Assembly (NCBI GenBank): GCA_030377895.1
Contig: JAUCGB010000032.1
Location: forward strand, 1 to 38,800
Direction of reading: 5' to 3'
Source of the DNA: Anaerolineales bacterium HSG24
GTDB lineage: Bacteria; Chloroflexota; Anaerolineae; 4572-78; J111
Length of the DNA: 38,800 nucleotides
Below the pieces are notes generated by a model, which saw only the letters and a list, made by a program, of their open reading frames with translations, ran no database searches and was not told the origin of the DNA. The stretch's first letter is position 1; each line of letters opens with the position of its first letter. Of this stretch, positions 22,630 through 29,564 are shown piece after piece. A program made the position numbers and the translations under genes.

Positions 22630-23829
22630 TCACAACAACTGCAACGGCGCGGGCATGAAGATCAAAATGAAGACGATGATCATGGTGTAGGCCAGCAGTT
22701 TACGGGGCAGGCCCATGTCGGCCAATTCGTTGAGGGGGGGCGGGTGTCCAAGACCGATGACGAAGGTGACGAGCATAATCCAGACCAGCCAACCAGTCCA
22801 ACTGACCAGCCCAGCGATAATCATCAGCCCGACCAATACACGCCCAAATAGGCGTGCCCGTTCACCCAACAGACAGTAGGCCAGATGTCCGCCATCCAAC
22901 TGCCCGACGGGGAGCAGATTCATGGCCGTCACAAACAGACCAAACCATGCGGCCAAAGTAAAGGAGTTGATATGGATATCAGCCCCGCCACCAGCTGGAA
23001 TGACTCCGCTGAGGATATAGAGTGCCTCTTGATAAAGGGGTAGGCCAGCATATTGATCAAAATGGGGCAGAAGTTGACCATGAATCAGGTATTTAAGCCC
23101 CAGATAAAAGATGGAGTTCCCCTCTAAAAAAGAACCCACTTGCCGATCTAGCGCGTTCACCGGCGATATAGCCACTCCCCAAACAATAAGCGGTAAGGCC
23201 ACAATCAAGCCCCCAATCGGCCCAGCGACTCCAATATCAAACAGTTGTTTTTTTGTTTTGAAGGGGGAGCGAAGTTGGATAAATGCTCCCAAGGTGCCCA
23301 CTGGAGAAATCGGCGCGGGCAGGGGGATAAAATAGGGAAGTGTGACATCTACCTTATGATACCGAGCGGCAAAATAGTGACCAAACTCATGGGCCAACAA
23401 AATCGACATCATGGCTAACATCATGGGTAGGCCACCATTCCACTCCTCAAGAGTAGAGGGTATACAACCACATTCATACAACGCACCTGTAAACTGTATC
23501 GACAGGACGGTTAATACGCCAACCAGCAAATTAATCCACGGGTTGCTCGGTTGAGGGTCAACGATACCGGGTTGAGCCACTAGAGCCACCTTGCGTTTGT
23601 AGTGGCGTAACATAGGAGTGTACTGGTGTTTGAGCCATCGCTCGGCCAGCATGTCGTAAGCTACTTCACTGTCAGGAAGCAGTAGATTTCCGACAAACAT
23701 GATCGTGTCTTGCGGGGCTTCACGGGGTATCTTGACATCATTCACGTAGAAAATATCGTTGACTTCCAACATCAACTGGGTGACAATCGCCCCGTCTAAG
23801 ATTGTATTGTTAGGCTGTTCTATGGGCAT
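22630..23829 (-). CDS. Site-2 protease family (M50) membrane metalloprotease
   Basis: This 399-residue protein has several membrane segments. The zinc motif HEFGH is at 147-151 and the second metal motif is in NLLPVGQLDGGH near 315. The N-terminal 90 residues are soluble and resemble those of EGY1-like/cyanobacterial S2P homologues, without a PDZ domain. Such enzymes cut transmembrane regulators within the membrane. A substrate such as an anti-sigma factor is not encoded nearby. The small gene 23835-24071 lies only 5 bp upstream, so the two are co-transcribed. Confidence 0.88.
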   Translation of the reverse strand: MPIEQPNNTILDGAIVTQLMLEVNDIFYVNDVKIPREAPQDTIMFVGNLLLPDSEVAYDMLAERWLKHQYTPMLRHYKRKVALVAQPGIVDPQPSNPWINLLVGVLTVLSIQFTGALYECGCIPSTLEEWNGGLPMMLAMMSILLAHEFGHYFAARYHKVDVTLPYFIPLPAPISPVGTLGAFIQLRSPFKTKKQLFDIGVAGPIGGLIVALPLIVWGVAISPVNALDRQVGSFLEGNSIFYLGLKYLIHGQLLPHFDQYAGLPLYQEALYILSGVIPAGGGADIHINSFTLAAWFGLFVTAMNLLPVGQLDGGHLAYCLLGERARLFGRVLVGLMIIAGLVSWTGWLVWIMLVTFVIGLGHPPPLNELADMGLPRKLLAYTMIIVFILIFMPAPLQLL

Positions 23830-23834
23830 AGGCG

Positions 23835-24071
23835 TTATATATTTTCGGCACGATTTTGCCGCACACTGGCGATGGCACGGGCAATTGATTCGAGGTGATT
23901 GGCTGTGTTTGTGTTTCCTTCCGCTTTATGACGGTCAATTTCATGGCCCATCACCTCAAAAAACTGGCCGTCAAATTGACCGACACTCTCCCGAATAAGG
24001 GCCATCATCTCATGGTTGTCTAACGAGTCGAGGATTAGCTCAATCCACTCTAGGGTTTCGGCTCGGTTCAT
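23835..24071 (-). CDS. Small conserved-looking protein, function unknown
   Basis: This is a 78-residue acidic helical protein (MNRAETLEWIELILDSLDNH and so on), ending five bases before the M50 protease gene. Its ribosome-binding site CGGAG lies in the target duplication of the mobile element at 24086-24268. I do not recognise the family, and it has no membrane segment. Its fixed position before the protease suggests a related role or simple co-expression. Confidence 0.65.
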   Translation of the reverse strand: MNRAETLEWIELILDSLDNHEMMALIRESVGQFDGQFFEVMGHEIDRHKAEGNTNTANHLESIARAIASVRQNRAENI

Positions 24072-24085
24072 TCTGAAAACTCCGT

Positions 24086-24268
24086 CTCTGTACAGGACAA
24101 AACTTCAATAGTCGCCCTCACACGGGGATAAATCCCCGTGCTACAGAACAGTGCCCCATAAATGGGGCTTAATACGCCATTCCAGCCCGATTTATCGGGC
24201 GCTGTTTTGTAGCCCTGAAATTCATTTCGGGGCGGTTTTGGGTATCAAACTTTTTGTCCTGTACTTAG
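24086..24268. mobile_element. Non-autonomous element with 9-bp target duplication (family D)
   Basis: This 183-bp element is flanked by AAACTCCGT at 24077-24085 and 24269-24277. Its ends are CTCTGTACAGGACAAAA and TTTTTGTCCTGTACTTAG, inverted. The right end read inward (CTAAGTACAGGAC) resembles the family B end (CTTAGTACCCGAC), so the two families probably use the same transposase. Inside are four small hairpins, ACGGGGATAAATCCCCGT, GCCCCATAAATGGGGC, GCCCGATTTATCGGGC and an imperfect GCCCTGAAATTCATTTCGGGGC. No gene inside. It sits directly upstream of the ribosome-binding site of the gene at 23835-24071. Confidence 0.8.
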
Positions 24269-24299
24269 AAACTCCGTACAACATTCGCAAATTTGTCTC

Positions 24300-25541
24300 T
24301 TAAATCGTTACTTTTAAGGTCAACCGATTGTTCACCATCAGGCGTACAACCTCAACGGGTAGGCTGGTAATTTGGTTGTTCTCTAGCCGGAGTTCACGTA
24401 ATTCGACCAGATTGCTGAACTCAACCGGAATCTCACCAATTTGATTATCCTCAAGCCGCAACTCCCGCAGTTGAATCATGCTTCCCATTTCAGGCGGCAG
24501 GGTCATCAGCATGTTATTACGCAAATCAAGCTCTTGTAGGCTAGTCATTTGACTGATTTCAGCGGGCAGGCTGGTCAAGACGTTCCGTTTTAGATCGAGT
24601 GATTCCAGATGGGTCAACTGCATAATTTCGGCAGGCAGGCTGGTTAGATGATTAACCGGCACATGGAGCGATAAAAGCATCTTTAATTCAGAAATTTCAA
24701 CAGGAATTTCCGACAATTGATTGTTGCCTAAATCGAGGCGTTTCAGTTTGGTTAAATGGGCAATGCGAGGAGACAACTCACTGAGTTGGTTATCGTTTAA
24801 GAGTAACTGCTCTAAATAGATTAAATTGTTGATTTCGGCGGGTAGTTTGGTCAGTTGGTTAAAGCTCAAATCAAGCTGTCGGAGTGAGGTTAGCTTCCCA
24901 ATTTGAGGCGGCAACTCAGTCATCATGTTGACTCGCAAATGGAGCGCGCTCAACTGCACTAGATTGCCAATCTCAGCCGGTATGCTAACGAGGTCATCAT
25001 TATTGCTCAAATTCAACTCATCTAAATTGCTCAATTGACCGATTTCCGTCGGGAGCTTACTTAGGCGGTTGGTCTCTAAATTTAATGATTGCAGATTGCT
25101 GAGTTGCCCGATTGAGGCAGGAATTGCCCTTAAATAGTTGTTGTAAAGCCATAGTTCCCGTAGTGCCCTCAGTTGACCGATTTCTGCGGGGAGTTCGGTT
25201 AGCTGATTGTGATGGAGCCATAACGACTCTAACTTGGTCAATTGAGACAATTCTACTGGCAACTGATTCAGTTTGTTATAATGTAAAAAAAGTTGGTTCA
25301 ACTCAGTCAGTTGACCGAGTTCGGAGGGGAGTGTTTCTAGCTGGTTGTATTGCAGATTCAACCATTGCAGGTTGGTTAGTTGACCAATCTCAGCCGGAAG
25401 TTCGGTTAAGTTGAGACGTTGTAAATCGAGGCCGGTTAAACGCCCCTCTTTATCAAACTCAGATTCTTTGGGTATTCCGTCGATTTTAGTCAGAAAATTA
25501 TCCAGACGCGCTTGGTCTGTATTAGGTTGTATATCGGTCAT
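24300..25541 (-). CDS. Leucine-rich repeat protein
   Basis: This is a 413-residue product. I start it at the ATG at 25541 (TTGGAGCTTAATC upstream), 84 bp inside the longest frame. After about 40 residues, some 16 repeats of 23 residues follow with the pattern LP-EI--L--L--L-L--N-L. This is the bacterial/plant-type LRR found in Roco-like and other proteins. No signal peptide, membrane segment, GTPase or kinase domain is present, so it is probably a cytoplasmic protein-interaction scaffold. The almost uniform repeats suggest recent expansion. Monocistronic. Confidence 0.85.
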   Translation of the reverse strand: MTDIQPNTDQARLDNFLTKIDGIPKESEFDKEGRLTGLDLQRLNLTELPAEIGQLTNLQWLNLQYNQLETLPSELGQLTELNQLFLHYNKLNQLPVELSQLTKLESLWLHHNQLTELPAEIGQLRALRELWLYNNYLRAIPASIGQLSNLQSLNLETNRLSKLPTEIGQLSNLDELNLSNNDDLVSIPAEIGNLVQLSALHLRVNMMTELPPQIGKLTSLRQLDLSFNQLTKLPAEINNLIYLEQLLLNDNQLSELSPRIAHLTKLKRLDLGNNQLSEIPVEISELKMLLSLHVPVNHLTSLPAEIMQLTHLESLDLKRNVLTSLPAEISQMTSLQELDLRNNMLMTLPPEMGSMIQLRELRLEDNQIGEIPVEFSNLVELRELRLENNQITSLPVEVVRLMVNNRLTLKVTI

Positions 25542-25733
25542 GATTAAGCTCCAATTTCCATTTTTAGAGTGAGTGAATGATAATTTTAATGGCTCTATTG
25601 TAACACTAACAGCGAGGCTATCCAAACTTCAAGTATGATCCAAATTTTGCAGAAAAACAAAGATGGATTATGATAACAGGAGCTTTTTACTATCCTATTT
25701 TAGCCAGACGAACAAGTGGTTCATATAATTAAT

Positions 25734-25824
25734 GGTAGTGGTGCAGAAGTAGTGATATATGTCAGTTACCTACCCGCAAGTTTGGAACTTGCGGGTAGGT
25801 GATCACTACATGTGCAGAACTACC
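25734..25824. mobile_element. Non-autonomous element, family A, with 12-bp target duplication
   Basis: This 91-bp element has 23-bp terminal inverted repeats (25734-25756 and 25802-25824, 19 of 23 matching, both beginning GGTAGT when read inward). It is bordered by perfect direct repeats CATATAATTAAT at 25722-25733 and 25825-25836. The core is the hairpin CCTACCCGCAAGTT-TGG-AACTTGCGGGTAGG. It is non-coding. It inserted just before the ribosome-binding site of the lipoprotein gene at 25852 and so forms part of its leader. Confidence 0.88.
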
Positions 25825-25851
25825 CATATAATTAATCCTAAGGAGGATACA

Positions 25852-26736
25852 ATGACAAGATATAACAAAAGTTTCTGGACTGTACTATTGATTGCTCTGA
25901 TCTCGTTCAGTAGCGTCGGCTGTTCATCAGCAGAGGAGGCTCCTCCGCCCCAAGCGACGGCAGAGGAAGCGAGTTCCGAATCCAGTAGCACCAACGAGCA
26001 AGCCGATTCATCGACTCAAGCCGAAACTCCGGTTGATGAGCCAGATGAATCATCTGAATCGGTCGTGGATGATACTCAAGCCGAAGCCGAGCCAACAAAA
26101 ACCCCACCCGTAACGGGTAAAACCTTGACCAATCTAAACATCCGGCAAGGACCCGGCACCAACTATGGCGTGATTGAAACGTTGCCGGAAAACAGCGAAT
26201 TTATAGTGATTGGGCGACTTGAGGATGACAGTTGGCTCCAGATTCAGACCTCGTCCGACAAGGCCTGGGTTACGGCTAATGCCCAATTCGTAGAGATTGA
26301 CCAGTCGGTGTTTGCTCAACTGCCTGTGGTCGAACGGCCTGCCGCACCACCAGTCAGTTACGATACCAGCAACCCCGAAGTGAATAAGGTGCTGAACGAG
26401 ATTCCGTTGATCGTTCATCATGACCAACGTTATACCTGTGCCTCCCATGCCGGATTGAACAATCTGCTATCAGATGTGGCTTCGGGCAATGTGATTGGCC
26501 CTCACGGTGGTGACTTTGTCTATCAAAATAGCAAAGGAGTACTGTTTAAGTACACGGGCAACGGATTCCATTTGATTATGGAGAATCCGGTGGCTCGATT
26601 TGAGGCCGATGCCGAGTTTTTACCGTTTAATGAAGCCATGGATCTATTCGCCAACGGTGAAATCATCTGGACAGGTCATTTTGGTCAATCACCGGGCCGA
26701 GGCGTGCCGGGCTGTGATCTGTTAGTGCCACAATAA
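25852..26736 (+). CDS. SH3b-domain lipoprotein
   Basis: This is a 294-residue product. The ATG at 25852 follows AAGGAGGATACA, a near-perfect ribosome-binding site. The N-terminus (FWTVLLIALISFSSVGC) is a lipoprotein-type signal with Cys 25. The -3 position is Ser and not Leu, so lipidation is likely but not canonical. A long Glu/Ser/Thr/Pro-rich linker follows, then a bacterial SH3 domain (TLTNLNIRQGPGTNYGVI ... SDKAWV) at about residues 90-155. The last 110 residues are a domain I do not recognise (HHDQRYTCASHAGLN ... GVPGCDLLVP). The SH3b domain usually binds peptidoglycan. Confidence 0.8.
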   Translation: MTRYNKSFWTVLLIALISFSSVGCSSAEEAPPPQATAEEASSESSSTNEQADSSTQAETPVDEPDESSESVVDDTQAEAEPTKTPPVTGKTLTNLNIRQGPGTNYGVIETLPENSEFIVIGRLEDDSWLQIQTSSDKAWVTANAQFVEIDQSVFAQLPVVERPAAPPVSYDTSNPEVNKVLNEIPLIVHHDQRYTCASHAGLNNLLSDVASGNVIGPHGGDFVYQNSKGVLFKYTGNGFHLIMENPVARFEADAEFLPFNEAMDLFANGEIIWTGHFGQSPGRGVPGCDLLVPQ

Positions 26737-26763
26737 AAAATAAAACCGATGGCTTTTTCCAAT

Positions 26764-26825
26764 CAGTTACCTACCCGCAAGTTTGGAACTTGCGGGTAGG
26801 TGATCACTACATGTGCAGGACTACC
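26764..26825. mobile_element. Family A element, left-truncated copy
   Basis: From CAGTTACC onward it is nearly identical to the right two thirds of the element at 25734-25824: the same 14-bp hairpin (26770-26800) and the 23-bp right terminus (26803-26825). The left terminus is missing. It lies 27 bp after the lipoprotein gene, and its hairpin could act as that gene's terminator, although it lacks a T run. Confidence 0.75.
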
Positions 26826-26827
26826 CG

Positions 26828-26933
26828 ACAGCCCTTCAGAAAAAGATTTTCATGTGACGCTACAAGCGTCACCTACGATAATTGGAGGTCACGCTTGTAG
26901 CGTGACAATAACAAAGATTATCTGAAAGACTGT
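26828..26933. repeat. MITE-like element with two GTGACGCT hairpins (family E)
   Basis: The ends ACAGCCCTTCAGAAAAA and ATTATCTGAAAGACTGT are imperfect inverted repeats (13 of 17). The right end matches the element at 22505-22608. The core contains two arms (26854-26876 and 26888-26906), related to the nested palindrome at 19664-19763. It directly adjoins the truncated family A element. Confidence 0.65.
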
Positions 26934-26975
26934 AGCTTAAGACGAGAATCAATTTTTATTTTTTCGTTAACCGAC

Positions 26976-27004
26976 TTGACAGTAACCTAAAAGCATGGTA
27001 TTGT
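26976..27004 (+). promoter_or_regulatory. Promoter of the cold-shock gene
   Basis: TTGACA (26976-26981) and TATTGT (26999-27004) are 17 bp apart. It leaves a leader of about 100 nt before the ATG at 27112, as is usual for cold-inducible csp mRNAs whose leader structure affects translation. The leader ends in AAAAAAGGAGGTTTCC, a very strong ribosome-binding site. Confidence 0.7.
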
Positions 27005-27111
27005 GTTGATGTTGTTAGCAGTTGTTCTAGTCTATAGTAAGACGTTATATCTGAAATTGATTCTGAACCTCTAGCAAGACAAGAAAATTTAAAAAAGGAG
27101 GTTTCCTTATC

Positions 27112-27321
27112 ATGGCAGATCGTGAAGTCGGTATCGTTAAATGGTTCAATTCAAGCAAAGGTTTTGGGTTTATTGAACGAGAAACTGGCAAAGATGTATT
27201 TGTACATTACAGCGAAATTAATGCTGATGGTTTTCGTAACCTAGAAGAAGGCCAACGAGTAGAATTTACTGTTACAGAAGGGCAAAAAGGCCCGCAAGCT
27301 CAAAACGTTGTAACTATATAG
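27112..27321 (+). CDS. csp: Cold-shock protein (CspA family)
   Basis: This 69-residue protein is a single cold-shock (OB-fold) domain. [18 protein letters not shown] contains RNP1 (KGFGFIE), and DVFVHYSEI contains RNP2. Aromatic residues for single-stranded RNA/DNA binding are present. It acts as an RNA chaperone. It stands alone with its own promoter, long leader and terminator, typical of csp genes. Length equals that of the family. Confidence 0.97.
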   Translation: MADREVGIVKWFNSSKGFGFIERETGKDVFVHYSEINADGFRNLEEGQRVEFTVTEGQKGPQAQNVVTI

Positions 27322-27345
27322 TTACAACTTTATAAACAAGAATGA

Positions 27346-27376
27346 AACGTGCATTGAAAATTCAATGCACGTTTTT
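27346..27376. terminator. Intrinsic terminator between csp and pyrG
   Basis: AACGTGCATTGAA and its exact complement TTCAATGCACGTT form a 13-bp stem with a 2-nt spacer, followed by TTT on the plus strand. A-rich sequence on the left gives a modest T run on the minus strand too, so it may also end pyrG transcription. It lies between the two convergent genes. Confidence 0.85.
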
Positions 27377-27409
27377 AATTTGGCTTGATTCTATCACTGA
27401 ACCACTATT

Positions 27410-29032
27410 TTATTCAGTTTTTCCTTTATCTTCCGCTATCAGACCTCGAGTAACCTTAATTAAAGCCCTAAACAGAGGATGCGGTCGAGTGGGACGGCTT
27501 TTGAACTCAGGATGAAATTGACTAGCAACCATGAAGGGATGCTCTTTAAGTTCGACAATCTCGACCAATCGCCCGTCCGGTGACAAACCGGAGAAGACTA
27601 ATCCGGCTTGGCTCAATGGTTGCCGATATTTATTGTTAAACTCAAATCGGTGACGATGACGTTCATGTATAAGGCTAGTTCCATAAGCCTCGGCTGTTTT
27701 TGAGCCACTGACTAGATGACAAGGATAACTACCGAGCCGCATAGTACCGCCCATTCCGGCAATATCTCGCTGATCTGGCATTAGGTCGATAACCGGATAG
27801 GTGGTCGTGGGGCTAAATTCAGTTGAATTAGGGTTGTCACTTTCGGTTATCTCACGGGCGAGTTCAATCACCATCACCTGCATGCCCAAACATAGCCCAA
27901 GATATGGTATTTTGTTGACCCTAGCGAATTTTGCGGCCATAATCTTCCCCTCAATGCCACGTTCCCCAAACCCACCGGGGACCACAATGCCATCTACATG
28001 TTCAAGGCGACTAATATCATGGGTTCGTTGTAGTTCTTCTGATGATATCCATTCAATTTGAACGGCGCAGTCTTGTTGGGTGGCGGCGTGTTGTAAGGCT
28101 TCGTAAACGCTGATGTAAGCATCCTCTAAATCAACATATTTACCAACTACAGCGATGTTTAGCATTGTTTTCGGCTTTTTGATATGGTCAACCATCTCTT
28201 GCCATTCTTGCAAATCAGAGGGGCGGCAGTCGATATTGAGCCGCTTACAAACAAACTCACCGACTCCGGCCGCTTCAAGTATCAACGGAATCTCATAGAT
28301 GGTGTCCACAGTGGTCATCGGTACGACGGCTTCAGTCTCTACATCACAAAAAAGAGCAATTTTTTTGCATAAATCATCCGCCACCGGATAATCGGCTCGG
28401 CAAACAATCATGTCAGGCTGAATTCCAATACTTCGTAGATCGCGCACACTATGCTGAGTGGGTTTGGTTTTTAGCTCACCCGTCGCTTTGAGATAGGGCA
28501 ATAAGGTGACATGGATGTAGAAGGTGTTGTCTCGCCCCGCGTCGTTGTGCATTTGGCGCAAAGCTTCCAAAAAAGGCAAACATTCAATATCGCCCACAGT
28601 TCCCCCTACCTCAACAATCACAATGTCATAAGGCTTGTTTTTAGTTACATTCAAGATACCGGCTTTAATTTGATTGGTCACATGGGGAATAACTTGTATC
28701 GTTTTACCCAAATAGTCGCCTCGTCGCTCGCGATTAATTACACTTTGATAAACCTGTCCACTAGTTAAGTTACTGGCTTGGGTTAGATTCTCATCAATAA
28801 ATCGCTCGTACGCGCCTAAGTCGAGGTCGGTCTCCGCACCATCTTCTAAGACAAACACTTCGCCATGTTCATAAGGACTCATGGTGCCGGGGTCTACATT
28901 CAAGTATGGGTCTAACTTCTGTACCGTTACCGATAATCCTCGGCTATTGAGAATCCGTCCGATTGAGGCCGCTGTAACCCCTTTGCCTAATGAAGAAACA
29001 ACACCGCCTGTACAAAAAATATATTTGGTCAT
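27410..29032 (-). CDS. pyrG: CTP synthase
   Basis: This 540-residue enzyme is of normal family length. It makes CTP from UTP, ATP and glutamine in the cytoplasm. The N-terminal synthase domain starts TKYIFCTGGVVSSLGKGVTA with its P-loop (SSLGKG). The C-terminal class I glutaminase has GLCLGMQ (nucleophile Cys) and FHPEFKSRPTRPHPL with the His-Glu pair. All key motifs look intact. The leader of about 100 nt carries a terminator-like hairpin (29069-29104) and a probable GGGC transcription start, suggesting CTP-dependent attenuation. Confidence 0.98.
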   Translation of the reverse strand: MTKYIFCTGGVVSSLGKGVTAASIGRILNSRGLSVTVQKLDPYLNVDPGTMSPYEHGEVFVLEDGAETDLDLGAYERFIDENLTQASNLTSGQVYQSVINRERRGDYLGKTIQVIPHVTNQIKAGILNVTKNKPYDIVIVEVGGTVGDIECLPFLEALRQMHNDAGRDNTFYIHVTLLPYLKATGELKTKPTQHSVRDLRSIGIQPDMIVCRADYPVADDLCKKIALFCDVETEAVVPMTTVDTIYEIPLILEAAGVGEFVCKRLNIDCRPSDLQEWQEMVDHIKKPKTMLNIAVVGKYVDLEDAYISVYEALQHAATQQDCAVQIEWISSEELQRTHDISRLEHVDGIVVPGGFGERGIEGKIMAAKFARVNKIPYLGLCLGMQVMVIELAREITESDNPNSTEFSPTTTYPVIDLMPDQRDIAGMGGTMRLGSYPCHLVSGSKTAEAYGTSLIHERHRHRFEFNNKYRQPLSQAGLVFSGLSPDGRLVEIVELKEHPFMVASQFHPEFKSRPTRPHPLFRALIKVTRGLIAEDKGKTE

Positions 29033-29068
29033 TTTTACCTCTCCTAAAAATAGTTACTAACATGGTTT

Positions 29069-29136
29069 AAAACAAAAAGTCCCCAAGAGACAAAACTTTT
29101 GGGGATGGTTGACCTGATGATATTCAACCATAGCCC
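29069..29136 (-). promoter_or_regulatory. Candidate pyrG leader attenuator
   Basis: On the minus strand, transcription would begin at or near GGGC (29136-29133). A first hairpin follows (ATGGTTGA with TCAACCAT), then CCCCAA (29104-29099) pairing with TTGGGG (29086-29081), followed by ACTTTTTGTTTT. That is an intrinsic terminator before the gene. Gram-positive pyrG genes that start with GGGC add extra G residues when CTP is scarce. The G tail pairs with the C-rich arm and blocks termination. The features here fit that scheme by inspection only. Confidence 0.5.
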
Positions 29137-29139
29137 GTA

Positions 29140-29168
29140 ATTATTAATTGATAATTGATAATTGTCAA
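29140..29168 (-). promoter_or_regulatory. pyrG promoter
   Basis: On the minus strand TTGACA (29168-29163) and AATAAT (29145-29140) are separated by 17 bp. The -35 box shares five base pairs with the -35 box of the divergent tRNA promoter (29162-29167). Confidence 0.6.
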
Positions 29169-29190
29169 TTATTCTAGGCTATGATATAAT
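29162..29190 (+). promoter_or_regulatory. tRNA-Thr promoter
   Basis: TTGTCA (29162-29167), a 17-bp spacer and a perfect TATAAT (29185-29190) lie 18 bp before the tRNA. The -35 region is shared with the divergent pyrG promoter. Confidence 0.7.
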
Positions 29191-29207
29191 TTTTCTTACT
29201 TGATTGC

Positions 29208-29280
29208 GCCACCCTAGCTCAGTTGGTAGAGCAGCTCATTCGTAATGAGCAGGTCATCGGTTCGAGTCCGATGGGTGGCT
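29208..29280 (+). tRNA. tRNA-Thr (anticodon CGT)
   Basis: This is a 73-nt cloverleaf. The acceptor arms GCCACCC and GGGTGGC have discriminator T. The D arm contains AGCTCAGTTGGTAGAGC, the anticodon stem is GCTCA/TGAGC with loop TTCGTAA (anticodon CGT), and the T arm contains GGTTCGAGTCC. CCA is not encoded. A T run follows at 29279-29286. Confidence 0.97.
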
Positions 29281-29428
29281 TTTTTATTGTAACCGTTCAC
29301 CCCTCGCTCCAATTTCCAGATTGGGAACGTATTTGCCATAGACATTCTGTTTCTGGCATGTTGCAAGTCGTAAACATAGCTTGCTTGAGCAATTGTGTTC
29401 CCAAACTGGGTTTGGGAACAAGGGGACT

Positions 29429-29530
29429 GGTAGTCCTGCACAGGTAGTGATGGGGAAATCCGGAGTGCAAGGCTTGCCTTGCAGGCAAAGCAAGCTTTGC
29501 ACTCCGGATCACTACATCTGCACCACTACC
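29429..29530. mobile_element. Non-autonomous element, family A, with different core
   Basis: Its 23-bp ends (29429-29451 and 29508-29530) match those of the element at 25734. They are flanked by GGGGACT at 29422-29428 and 29531-29537 (7 bp). The core, however, is a palindrome of about 48 bp beginning CCGGAGTGCAAGGCTTGCC (29460-29507), not the CCTACCCGC hairpin. Related GGAGTGCAA palindromes occur elsewhere (35414-35451). Just upstream, GTTCCCAAAC-TGG-GTTTGGGAAC (29397-29419) is a further hairpin. Confidence 0.85.
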
Positions 29531-29564
29531 GGGGACTGAATGATTACAAAAGACGAGTAATTGT

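Noticed and set aside
27010..27111. Riboswitch in the csp leader
   Set aside because: No known riboswitch core could be recognised. A long leader is normal for cold-shock genes.
27309..27326. Palindrome TGTAACTATATAGTTACA at the end of the csp gene as terminator
   Set aside because: It is A+T-rich, overlaps the stop codon and has no T run. The stem at 27346-27373 is the better terminator.
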